Source of the DNA: DATAXP01 sp963708675
GTDB lineage: Bacteria > Planctomycetota > Planctomycetia > Pirellulales > PNKZ01
Assembly: GCA_963708675.1 (NCBI GenBank)
Contig: CAVPTO010000003.1
Span: forward strand, 4,216,001-4,280,000
Length of the DNA stretch: 64,000 nucleotides
Direction: 5' to 3'
The notes beneath the pieces were generated by a model, which did not search any database, had not been told where the DNA came from, and saw nothing but the letters and a program-made list of their open reading frames with translations. Made by a program: the position numbers and the translations under genes. Shown here piece by piece: positions 19,301 to 26,607 of the stretch. How positions within the stretch are numbered: the stretch's first letter is position 1; the number at the start of each line of letters is the position of its first letter.

Positions 19301-21934
19301 CTCAGCGGAGCGACGGGCTCGATCACATCAATTGCTGGGTTAGGCAACATCACGCTCACAGGCACCGCGCTGTCGATCGGCGGCGGGAGCTTCGGTGGAG
19401 TGATCAATGGCACCGGCGGCGTTGGCATCACGGGCGCTACGACCTTCACAGGCGCTAGCGGCTACTCCGGCGGCACGACGATCGGCAATGCAACGCTCAC
19501 CGCGCAGAACGCCAACGCCCTGGGCGCAGGCGCCGTTACCGTCAATAGCGCCGGCGTGCTGAACGTTACTACCTTCACGGGCAACGTGCTGACCGTCTCT
19601 GGAAACATGACGCTCAATAGCGGCGCCACGGTTGGCCTGACCGTCGGCGCGTCGACGATTAATCTGAGCAGTCACGTGCTCAATCTGTCGTCGGGCACCG
19701 AAACGATTAGTCTCGCCGGTACGATCTCAAGCGCCGGTGATTACCTGCTCTTGAGCAACGCTTCGGCGATCAACAGCGCGGGCGCCACACTCGCGCTGAA
19801 CACGACGAATCTCGCTGGCAGCGGCTTCACGTATTCGCTGCTCACCACGAGTTCTCAAATCAGCCTGCACGTCGTCAGTGCCGTCGGTCCCACCGGCAAT
19901 CTCACTTGGAACGGCGCTAGCGGCCAGCCCTGGGATGTCGGCACCACGCAGAACTGGATTGACAACACGCTCAACGTCGCGTTCGCCAACGGCAATACTG
20001 TGACATTCACTGACACGGGCGCAGGCACCGTGATCATTACGGCGGGCGGCGTACAGCCGGCCAATACCACCTTCAATAACAGTGGTGTGAATACTTATAC
20101 GCTGGCCGGTGGCGCCATCGGCGGAAGCGGTGGACTGCAAAAGCTCAACACGGGAACGTTGGTCATCACCAACAACAACACGTACACCGGCGCCACAACC
20201 ATTACCGCTGGCGTTGTGACGATCACCGGCTCGGGCGCACTGGCCAACACCAGCGGCGTGACTGTCAGTGGGACATTCAACCTCACCACCAGCGGCAACG
20301 CGTTGGGCTCGGCCGTTCCGGTCACCGTGACGACGGGCGGCCTTTTGAACGTGAGCACCAGCCAGACGATTGCCTCGTTGTTCGGTAGCGGCGGCACCGC
20401 CGCCGTCGCCAATGCCGCCGTCTTGACGCTCGGTGGCGGAAGCTATGGTGGTGCCATCAATGGCGCTGGCTCGGTCACGATCGCTGCTGGATCGAACACC
20501 ACTACCCTTGGCGGATCGAGTGCTTATGCGGGCGGAACGACCATCAGCAGCGGCACCTTGCAAGTGCTGAGCTCCGCGAGCCTCGCCTCCGGCGGAAACG
20601 TGACGATCAGTGGGTCTGCGGCAGCCGTGTTCGCCAACAGCCAGACCCTCGGCACCGTAACGAATTCGAGCAGCGCCACGTCAGGTCTGTCGTTTTTGAA
20701 TACCGCGACGCTCACGCAGCTCGCCGGCACGGGCACCAGTAGCTTCAGCTCGGCGGCGACGCTCACGCAGCTGACCGGCAGCGGCACGACGACGTTCAGT
20801 TCGACAGCGAACGTCACAACATTCGCCACCGGCATTGCAACGATCATTGGTGCGGGCACGTTCAGTGCGATCGGCAGCGGCCAGGCCACTTTCAACAGCA
20901 ACGCGAATATCACGACGCTCTCCGGAGGCAATGTCTCCGTCGCGGGCATCGCCACCATCGGCACGATCAGCGGCACGACGACGTTGACGCTCAGCGGCGC
21001 TACAGGCTCCATCACGTCGCTGTCCGGCTTGGGCACTATCACGCTTACGGGCACGACGCTCTCGCTGGGCGGGGGCAGCTTCGGCGGCGTCGTCAAAGGT
21101 AGTGGCGGTGTCACCGTCGTCGGCAATACAACTTTTGCCGGAATAAATGCCTATACGGGTACGACGACGGTGAACAGCGCCGGGACGCTGAACGTGATTG
21201 CTGCCGGTAATCTCGCAACCGGCAACAATCTGACCGTCAACAGCGGCGGAGCAGCCACCTTCGCGAACGTTCAGTCACTCGGAACGGTTTCCAACGGCGG
21301 TAATCTCACGTTCACGGGCGCGACGGCGACAATCGCCTCGCTCGGCGGGGCCGGCGCTGACCTTGAGCAGCACCAACCTGTCGGTTACTGGCGGTGGCAA
21401 CTACAGCGGCTCGCTCAACAACGGCGCCTCTCCGGGTCACCTAACAGTAGCCGGTTCCACCCTGACCCTCAGCGGCGTCGACAACCTCACCGGCGGCATC
21501 ACGATTCAAAGCGGGGCAACCTTGGCGGCCGCCCTTGCGACTGCCCTGGGAAGCAACGCGTTGTCGTTTACCGGCGGCACGCTGCACGTCACGGGCAATA
21601 TCAACGACTCCACGGCGATCGTGAATATCAACGGCTCGGGCGGCACCTTCAATATCGACAATGGCGTCACGCTCACTCTCACAGGCGCGAACATCACGGG
21701 CAATCTCACGCAGGCCGGCGCGGGTACGCTGTTCATCATCGGAGCGTATTCGGGCACGACAACCGTTCAGAACAATGGCACGTTTCAAGCCGTTCCCACA
21801 TCGACCGGCAACGTCGTACTCAACAACGGCTCGGTCCTCGACTTCACGAGCACGGGCACCTACAGCGGAACAGTCTCGGTCAGCAGCGGCACGGCCATCA
21901 TCGAGAACACCAGCGGCGGCATCGTCACGCTTAG
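16328..21934 (+). CDS. Giant beta-strand repeat PEP-CTERM protein A, segment 3
   Basis: Third frame piece of giant A. The true coding range is about 16286-21356. After that the translation turns Arg/His/Gln-rich and is clearly out of frame. It holds a three-unit tandem block of about 310-320 bp (16480-17440), 'LTW' linkers at about 17890 and 19900, and two copies of a 200-residue module 1.69 kb apart (about 18917-19450 and 20599-21130). It also carries the 'LTGNSNNPTVTVAGG...NSQGMVLRDA' module at about 18610, which recurs in giant B. Around 21347-21360, losing one G or adding a GC dinucleotide restores the frame; alignment with the internal duplicate favours a lost dinucleotide. This is part of one long open frame rather than a separate gene. 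Confidence 0.82.
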   Translation: MANVNGATFSGQFTGAGALNLAGAGTVTLSNALNNYAGGTSIGAGATVRVGNGVALGTGTVTFAGAGATLGLNGQALAVAGITSSAGLGTITNGSATAASLTLNSSGSFAYGGLISDGTGTVSLVLAPASGSMTLTLSGANVYTGGTTINTNSTVRAGSGSALGSGTVTFVGAAATLGLNGQALSVGGITSSAGVGTITNSSATAASLALTGTGSYIYGGLISDGTGTVSLSVAGGQTLTLTGANAYTGGTTINSATVRVASSSALGSGTVRLGSGGTLGLNGQVLVVAGITSSSGLGTVTNGSVTAASLTLNSSGSFAYGGLISDGTGTVSLNVAPASGASTLTLSGANAYTGGTTISSGATVFATNVSGLAMGSGATAVQTGGTLGGNGTVGPVTINGGTFDQSTFSPSSTTSISISGNLTLNGGLLNFRLNSSGSDVINLSGSLNATALTQIGITGFGGPLTATDYLIVSATNSSAINLANLTFSAAALSELSADHLTGSLQQIANGLDVHLTSTTIPLTWTGIGGGAAPSGTWDTATLNWSSNATPALYTDASDVRFDGTAGSGAANVTLSQNVSPNSITVSNSTALSYTIDSTGFSILTGSLLKDGNGTLTMIGSNAFTGGVFINAGTVSVASVALGGANSPLGAASSLTPILLGSSTASGALAYTGTGDTTDRKFTLGSAGGTVFIASAVPLTLSGQLSGGALNVSGLGNLNLTAANNYTGGTFIDTSATLNLINGASIASAAITVTGLMNVSASAGLTGNSNNPTVTVAGGTLTLNNSQGMVLRDATGVGAVNLSNSNALTLNTGSSFGGTIGGNGSLVVAGNTTLAGANTYSGGTTVNGGQLSVLAAGSIASGSNVTVSGGTAAFANQQTLGAVTNSSAAAVGLSFTDLATLSQLTGTGTNSFGGAATLTQLLSSGTSTFSATANITTFATGIATIVGAGTFSAMGSGTATFNSSASITTLSGGSVTVGGIATISTFSGGNLSLSGATGSITSIAGLGNITLTGTALSIGGGSFGGVINGTGGVGITGATTFTGASGYSGGTTIGNATLTAQNANALGAGAVTVNSAGVLNVTTFTGNVLTVSGNMTLNSGATVGLTVGASTINLSSHVLNLSSGTETISLAGTISSAGDYLLLSNASAINSAGATLALNTTNLAGSGFTYSLLTTSSQISLHVVSAVGPTGNLTWNGASGQPWDVGTTQNWIDNTLNVAFANGNTVTFTDTGAGTVIITAGGVQPANTTFNNSGVNTYTLAGGAIGGSGGLQKLNTGTLVITNNNTYTGATTITAGVVTITGSGALANTSGVTVSGTFNLTTSGNALGSAVPVTVTTGGLLNVSTSQTIASLFGSGGTAAVANAAVLTLGGGSYGGAINGAGSVTIAAGSNTTTLGGSSAYAGGTTISSGTLQVLSSASLASGGNVTISGSAAAVFANSQTLGTVTNSSSATSGLSFLNTATLTQLAGTGTSSFSSAATLTQLTGSGTTTFSSTANVTTFATGIATIIGAGTFSAIGSGQATFNSNANITTLSGGNVSVAGIATIGTISGTTTLTLSGATGSITSLSGLGTITLTGTTLSLGGGSFGGVVKGSGGVTVVGNTTFAGINAYTGTTTVNSAGTLNVIAAGNLATGNNLTVNSGGAATFANVQSLGTVSNGGNLTFTGATATIASLGGAGADLEQHQPVGYWRWQLQRLAQQRRLSGSPNSSRFHPDPQRRRQPHRRHHDSKRGNLGGRPCDCPGKQRVVVYRRHAARHGQYQRLHGDREYQRLGRHLQYRQWRHAHSHRREHHGQSHAGRRGYAVHHRSVFGHDNRSEQWHVSSRSHIDRQRRTQQRLGPRLHEHGHLQRNSLGQQRHGHHREHQRRHRHA
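16481..17440 (+). repeat. Tandem about 310-bp repeats inside giant gene A
   Basis: Three consecutive units encode 'TLGLNGQALAVAGITSSAG...YGGLISDGTGTVSL...TGGTTI'. The shared marker TACGGYGGT at the YGGLIS codons starts at 16658, 16979 and 17285, giving spacings of 321 and 306 bp. The units are very similar at both DNA and protein level, pointing to recent tandem duplication or gene conversion compared with the more diverged repeats around them. Confidence 0.85.
18917..21130 (+). repeat. Long-range duplicated module pair in giant gene A
   Basis: A module of about 530 bp starting 'TVSGGTAAFANQQTLGAVTN' (18917-19450) recurs as 'TISGSAAAVFANSQTLGTVTN' (20599-21130). Both share the strings TTFATGIATI, GAGTFSA, TLSGG and SGATGSIT in the same order. 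The offset is 1,687 bp, judged by the TTCGC..GGCAT marker at 19135 and 20822. The stretch between holds an 'LTW' linker and different repeats, so the duplicated unit is larger than one beta-strand repeat. Confidence 0.8.
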
Positions 21935-23438
21935 CGGCACGATCGATAAAACACACACGAACCTGATCCTCGAAGGCGCCGGAGCCTTCTGGATCAACGG
22001 CCAAATCGTCGGTGGCACGGCAGGCGTCGATTTCAACAGCGACCTGACCATCACGAACAATCAAACCTACTCGAGTCAACAATCCTACTCGGGTCCCACG
22101 ACGATTTCTTCGAACGCCACCGTCTGGTTGCAAACGAACAATGCTCTGCCGACGAACACGATCGTCAATCTCGGCGAAACGATAAACAATACCACCGGCC
22201 TACTGAATATTGGTTCGAGCACGCAGACGCTCGCGGGCATCGTGGCCTGGGGAACCGGTATCGGCAACGAAATCACTAGCACGGCGGCCGGTAATCTGTT
22301 CGTCAACGTCGCCTCGAGTATCGACAGCTACTCGGGCAAGTTGACAGGTGGCGTGTCGCTGGCAAAGGAGGGCGCCGGAACGCTCGCGTTGACGGGCACG
22401 AGCAACAGTTACACCGGCGCGACCACCATCGATGCCGGCACGTTGCAGGTGGGTGTGAACAATGCACTGCCGACCACAACCACGGTTTCGTTGACCGGCA
22501 CCGGAACGCTCGATCTACTCAACCATACGCAGCAGATCGTTGCATTGCTGAGCACCAGCTCGACCGCGACCGTCACCGGTTCGGGCGGCACGCTGACCGT
22601 TTCGCATTCGGCATCGGTTCTTTCGAGTGCCTTTGCCGGCGCCATCTCGGGCACTTTGAATGTCTCCTTCGGCGGTGCCTCTGGCGCGGTGCAAACGCTT
22701 AGTGGAACGAGCAACTACGTCGGCTCGACGACGGTCGACACCGGCGTGCTGCTCGTCAACGGTTCGATCGTCAACAACGGCGGCGCCGGCACGCTCGTGA
22801 CCGTCAACAGTGGAACGCTTGGTGGCACAGGCACCATCGAGCGAAATATCTCGATCTCTTCTGCTGGCACCATATCGCCGGGCGTTGACGGCACGACGCC
22901 AGCGACGTTGACAGTCGGCAATTCCTCGACCGCAACGTCCGTGGCAATCAGTGGAACGTATCAATACGACTTGCACATTGCCGATACGACGCAGGTCGGA
23001 TCGAGTTCGACTCACGATCAAATCTCGATGCTCGGCACGTCGCAGACGTTGACGCTGAATTCGGGATCGACGTTGAGCCTGGCCCTCAGCTCGCTGCCCA
23101 ATGGCAACGCCTACTGGACGGCCAATCACGTTTGGGCGATCGTCACGGGGTCGGCGTTGCTAACCTCGGGAACGTTCACCACGCTCACCGACGGTACAAA
23201 CACCTCAACGCTCAATCATCTCGGCGGATACGCGGGCACACCTGGCTTCTTTTACGTTGATTACAGCACTTCGAGCCCGCAACTCGACTGGAGTGCGACC
23301 GCGGTGCCCGAACCCGGCACCATGCTGCTCGCGACACTCGCCTCGCTCGGCCTCGGCGGTTATGGCTGGCGCAAGCGTAAGAACAAGCGGGCCAACGGCG
23401 AAGCCCACGATGCTGAGGACGAGTCCGCCACCGCATAG
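21363..23438 (+). CDS. Giant beta-strand repeat PEP-CTERM protein A, C-terminal segment with sorting signal
   Basis: C-terminal piece of giant A; coding probably runs on from about 21350 and the TTG at 21363 is only the first start-like codon. Repeats continue (SYTGATTIDAGTLQVG near 22410). A terminal block follows with 'GTISPGVDGTTPATLTVG', 'YQYDLHI' and 'HDQISMLG', which is typical of the region just before a PEP-CTERM tail. The tail at about 23304-23390 has the motif VPEPGTMLLATLASLGLGG, a hydrophobic stretch and then the basic cluster WRKRKNKR. By family knowledge PEP-CTERM proteins are exported and processed by exosortase. No autotransporter beta-barrel is present, so secretion is not type V. 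It ends in TAG, followed by a 500-bp gap. Confidence 0.88.
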   Translation: MSSTNLSVTGGGNYSGSLNNGASPGHLTVAGSTLTLSGVDNLTGGITIQSGATLAAALATALGSNALSFTGGTLHVTGNINDSTAIVNINGSGGTFNIDNGVTLTLTGANITGNLTQAGAGTLFIIGAYSGTTTVQNNGTFQAVPTSTGNVVLNNGSVLDFTSTGTYSGTVSVSSGTAIIENTSGGIVTLSGTIDKTHTNLILEGAGAFWINGQIVGGTAGVDFNSDLTITNNQTYSSQQSYSGPTTISSNATVWLQTNNALPTNTIVNLGETINNTTGLLNIGSSTQTLAGIVAWGTGIGNEITSTAAGNLFVNVASSIDSYSGKLTGGVSLAKEGAGTLALTGTSNSYTGATTIDAGTLQVGVNNALPTTTTVSLTGTGTLDLLNHTQQIVALLSTSSTATVTGSGGTLTVSHSASVLSSAFAGAISGTLNVSFGGASGAVQTLSGTSNYVGSTTVDTGVLLVNGSIVNNGGAGTLVTVNSGTLGGTGTIERNISISSAGTISPGVDGTTPATLTVGNSSTATSVAISGTYQYDLHIADTTQVGSSSTHDQISMLGTSQTLTLNSGSTLSLALSSLPNGNAYWTANHVWAIVTGSALLTSGTFTTLTDGTNTSTLNHLGGYAGTPGFFYVDYSTSSPQLDWSATAVPEPGTMLLATLASLGLGGYGWRKRKNKRANGEAHDAEDESATA

Positions 23439-23940
23439 TCTCGGCCGTGAATCAGACATCAACTTTCTAGCGACGTCGCTCAGCGCGTTGTATCGCGCCG
23501 GATTCAAGCTGGTACGAATCCCGTCTTTGGTGTGTGCTGCGCTGCTCGTCCATCGACAAACCAGCCGAGTGCATGTGAGCCGTTCAAGGGAACCGGTGCT
23601 TCACTCGCACCTTGAGGCAGAGACACGAAGCACGACTAAGCGAGCGACGACGTCATCGCCCGCGTCCAATTCAACGACGGAGTCAACCCCCAAGTCGCCG
23701 CCGCCTGAGGACTCCCGCCATCAACGACTTTTGACAATAACTCTGCTGCAACTTCTGGCGGCGTCTTTTTCAATGCAAACATCCGCGCCGCCATCAGTCG
23801 CCGCGCTTCCAATGGCTCCGCACTTCCAGATGGTCTCATTCCCTTACTACGAAACCCATCCAGCTAGCAATCAGTAGATAATTCACCAAGCAGGGATTAA
23901 TAAAATGGTCTTTTTTTTACTTTCATCATGAGACCTGCTC
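23439..23940. other. Intergenic region after giant gene A
   Basis: About 500 bp with no supported gene. The open frame crossing 23257-23877 on the + strand is Ser/Pro/Arg-rich and overlaps the PEP-CTERM coding in another frame, so it is a shadow. A TTGACA hexamer lies at about 23728, and an AT-rich stretch with a T8 run lies at about 23885-23930 just before the next gene. No convincing hairpin terminator was seen. Confidence 0.5.
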
Positions 23941-24732
23941 ATGTACAAGAGTGTGCAGCTACCCCCCTTCCTTGTAGGGTGTGAACATGTCATGTCAGGT
24001 CACTCGCGGAGTGCAGACCATTTGGCGGCCGTACATGGAAGCCATTCGTGCGCCGGATCGAGACAACATTGGCTTAATGCCGCGGTGCGTTTCATGGAAC
24101 TGCGAAGTTTGCTGTTAAACGCGCCTGAACAGGTATTGGCGTTGCCGTTACGTCACTGGACCAAGTTGGAGGACCGCGGTTTACCGCTGGTACTGCTCGA
24201 TTGTCCAATAAAAGATGTGATTGGCATGTCGTTCGACTCCATTTGCGTTAAGCCAAGCCTTGGAATCAAAAAAATTCAGGCGATGCTTGAACTACTTTCT
24301 CGTGCATCCATCGGCGTAATTGACGCCATCGATCGCAGCAGTTCTGACGACCAAACCCGGTCGCGAGGTACGTCCGACCAGCTCGATGAGCTTTCGCCTT
24401 CCGAACATGAGTGGCGTCGTTGGCATGATCGATTAAGAGATCAGGCTCTTGTGCATGAGCCACTGGGCAGAGTGGTTCAATCACTAAGGAATGTCCCACA
24501 GGCCATGTGGCATACGCCGCGATCGACTTATTGCAATCTACGATTGAGCGATCTGTGCCGTTTGCCAGCACACGGAAAAAAGCGCGTCGCCCTTATCGTC
24601 CGCACATTTCGCGTGATGAATTCGATCCTTCGCTCAATTGAGGATCACCGCGGATTCGTTGTTCTACCGCTTCCAAAAATTCGCTACGTCGCTACTCGCT
24701 CTCGGAAGTCGCTTGCAGCACGGCCCGGCTGA
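23941..24732 (+). CDS. Unrecognised protein with helix-hairpin-helix-like segments, probably frame-broken
   Basis: Not recognised. The middle looks coding: 'LRSLLLNAPEQVLALPL' is followed by 'LGIKKIQAMLELLSRA' (about residues 107-122), which resembles the helix-hairpin-helix of RNA polymerase alpha C-terminal domains. A second similar element, 'LSDLCRLPAHGKKRVALIV', lies at about residues 202-220. The ends are doubtful. A better N-terminus may be the ATG at 23987 in another frame (MSCQVTRGVQTIWRPY), preceded by AGGGTG. At the 3' end the frame opening near 24653 reads 'DSLFYRFQKFATSLLALG...LSLNDVAMHLCGIFVIPF' to a stop at about 24801. Both suggest indels within one gene. Lying between two giant surface-protein genes and upstream of a response regulator, it could be regulatory, but that is inference. 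Confidence 0.45.
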   Translation: MYKSVQLPPFLVGCEHVMSGHSRSADHLAAVHGSHSCAGSRQHWLNAAVRFMELRSLLLNAPEQVLALPLRHWTKLEDRGLPLVLLDCPIKDVIGMSFDSICVKPSLGIKKIQAMLELLSRASIGVIDAIDRSSSDDQTRSRGTSDQLDELSPSEHEWRRWHDRLRDQALVHEPLGRVVQSLRNVPQAMWHTPRSTYCNLRLSDLCRLPAHGKKRVALIVRTFRVMNSILRSIEDHRGFVVLPLPKIRYVATRSRKSLAARPG

Positions 24733-24785
24733 GTTGTCGCTTAACGATGTGGCGATGCATCTGTGTGGCATCTTTGTGATCCCAT

Positions 24786-25157
24786 TTGACGCAAATTTGC
24801 AATGACGGTCCGCCCCATGCAATTGGCGTGACGCACACCATCCTAACCGAACAGGGCCGTCTTACCTTGAGAAAGACTAGTTCACATCACCACATACCGC
24901 GAGCTCGTCTCCAAGAGGGAATCGAGTTAATTCGTGAGATCCTACAACTTCGATGGCCGGATGGTCCCACCGCATTCAATCGATATTTTGGCGAAGTAGC
25001 GCCAGGAACTTTTTCACCGGAAGTAGTCGATCAGATAGGCCGAGTTTCGCAACTCTTTCAATCGAGTAGTGTGAGCGAAACGGTGTCGCCCACCCTAGAG
25101 CTCTCGCAGCCATCGATCTGGCGCGAGGCGGCGCTACTTTTATCTCCATTGAGTTAG
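24786..25157 (+). CDS. Hypothetical protein, possibly the 3' part of the preceding broken gene
   Basis: About 123 residues, not recognised. The stretch 'ARLQEGIELIREILQLRWPDGPTAFNRYFGEVAPGTFSPEVVDQIGRVSQLF' has the amphipathic, charged composition of real protein, whereas the first about 30 residues do not. It begins inside the putative 3' end of the preceding frame-broken gene and has no clear ribosome-binding site, so it may be the tail of one protein of about 400 residues. A gap of about 110 bp separates it from the response regulator. Confidence 0.35.
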   Translation: MTQICNDGPPHAIGVTHTILTEQGRLTLRKTSSHHHIPRARLQEGIELIREILQLRWPDGPTAFNRYFGEVAPGTFSPEVVDQIGRVSQLFQSSSVSETVSPTLELSQPSIWREAALLLSPLS

Positions 25158-25270
25158 AACAATGCAGGGGCCGTTGTTTAGTTCTAATTCGAAAATCCAA
25201 TGAGCGTTTAAAACCCGCTCAGCGTACGGGCAGGCATCCGCACTTCTCTAATGGGTCACACCTTCCAGCG

Positions 25271-25933
25271 ATGCAGAAACGTAAAGTTTTTATTGTCGAT
25301 CCTCACCCTGTTCTTCGCGAGGGCATTCGGGCGTTGCTCCAAAAGGATTCGAGCTATCTCATCGAAGGAGAGGCTAGTGATGCGAAAACGGCCCTCCTGG
25401 AGTTTCACAGGAGGTCGCCGGATCTCGTCATCACGGAGCTCGTATTGCCCGATTCCTCCGCAAGCCATCTCATCTCCCGCGCGCGGCCCCTCATTGCTCA
25501 ATGCCGATTTATTGTTTTAACGAGTGATGACGGTTCAAAGCACGTCCTTCATTTATTGAAGGCGGGCGCGTCGGGCTTCGTGCTGAAGAGTTCGCCATTT
25601 GCCGAGTTACACGCGGCGTTGCTCTCGGTCGTCAATGGCGGAATTTATGTCGATGCGCAAATCAACAAAACGCTATTCGAGCAAAACGTGCGGGCTCGCG
25701 GCAAACGGGTTCTTCTCGAAGATCATGAGCCAACGCCGCGGGAGCTCGAAATCATGCGCCTGGCGGCCGCTGGGCACGGGAACAAGGAAATCGCTGCGAT
25801 GCTTCGCCTGAGCGTCAAGACCATCGAAACACATAAGTTCCGGGCCATGAAAAAGCTCGGCTTGCGAGGACGAAGCGACCTCGTGAGCTATGTCGTGCAG
25901 CGAGGCTGGTTGCCAGCCGGAAATACATTATGA
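25271..25933 (+). CDS. NarL/FixJ-type response regulator with degenerate receiver
   Basis: 220 residues: an N-terminal receiver (about 1-115) and a C-terminal LuxR-type helix-turn-helix (about 154-215, 'PTPRELEIMRLAAAGHGNKEIAAMLRLSVKTIETH' pattern). In the receiver D10, T84 and K106 are in place. The usual second acidic residue is P11 (VDPHPV instead of VDDHPV), and the phospho-acceptor Asp is E56 in 'DLVITELVLPD'. By family knowledge Glu here often mimics or bypasses phosphorylation, so this may be a phosphorylation-independent DNA-binding regulator. No histidine kinase is nearby. It sits 675 bp upstream of giant gene B and after giant gene A, on the same strand, making both candidate targets by position only. 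Confidence 0.88.
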   Translation: MQKRKVFIVDPHPVLREGIRALLQKDSSYLIEGEASDAKTALLEFHRRSPDLVITELVLPDSSASHLISRARPLIAQCRFIVLTSDDGSKHVLHLLKAGASGFVLKSSPFAELHAALLSVVNGGIYVDAQINKTLFEQNVRARGKRVLLEDHEPTPRELEIMRLAAAGHGNKEIAAMLRLSVKTIETHKFRAMKKLGLRGRSDLVSYVVQRGWLPAGNTL

Positions 25934-26607
25934 GTCATCTTATCTTCCCCCAAGAACCCGGGATACCTGCGTGGGCAAGTCGAATCTGGGCTCCGAAACA
26001 CGCCGGCAACCGCCAAGCCAGTCAGGGAAAACACCTACAGCCTTTGCTCTCTGCACTGATAGCGTTGAACGCGATCATCGCAGAATCTTAATCTTACCTT
26101 AACAACCATGACGGTTGTAACAAGATCGGACAGCTCCTACAGGTGGATATCTCTCCAAAAACAGGCATTTAAGCGACACGAAGTACCCCTAAACCGCAGT
26201 AGGCCTAAAAACGCAGCCTGTCTGAAACGCAATCTAGCTGACAAGCCATCGCCGCATGCAATCGCTCAATTCGCATCTCACGCCTCTGGACGCCATGAAA
26301 GAAAGATTCTCCATGCTCTCTCATCGCATCGCTCGCTCCTTTCAGACACCGGCTTCAATCTTGCCGGCCTAGTAGCCGTTTTGGCTTCGGTTCCATGCCT
26401 GCGGCCCATTCGTGCGCAGCCAGGCGCCGCATCTTACGTGATTCCAAAACGCAGACAGCTCAAGAACGCATCGAACGAGAATTGAACTCAGGAGTTCGCG
26501 ACATGAGGGGGCGTGTTCTTCGGCAGTCGAGTTCTTTTTGCAACGGCAGCGGTTCGTTTTCATCCTTCACTTCATCGCACGATCACGTCGCCAGGCGGGG
26601 AAACATC
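25934..26607. other. Leader region upstream of giant gene B
   Basis: About 670 bp between the response regulator and the chosen start of giant gene B. No convincing gene: the open frames crossing it are short, Arg/His/Ser-rich and without family resemblance. The in-frame extension of giant B back to 26395 is possible but would bury the signal peptide about 71 residues inside. The region contains the inverted repeat listed at 26104-26120 and probably the giant B promoter and 5' untranslated leader. Confidence 0.5.
26104..26120. promoter_or_regulatory. Inverted repeat ACAACC-N5-GGTTGT, possible operator
   Basis: The 6-bp arms ACAACC and GGTTGT are separated by ATGAC. It lies in the non-coding leader between the response regulator and giant gene B, about 490 bp upstream of the giant B start. 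The size and symmetry would fit a dimeric LuxR-type binding site, but such short repeats arise by chance. Low confidence. Confidence 0.2.

Noticed and set aside
1..23438. Type V autotransporter assignment for giant A
   Set aside because: The repeats resemble autotransporter passenger repeats, but the C-terminus is PEP-CTERM and no translocator barrel is present.
23257..23877. 206-codon + strand open frame over the giant A 3' end
   Set aside because: It overlaps the PEP-CTERM coding in another frame and is Ser/Pro/Arg-rich beyond it. No ribosome-binding site.
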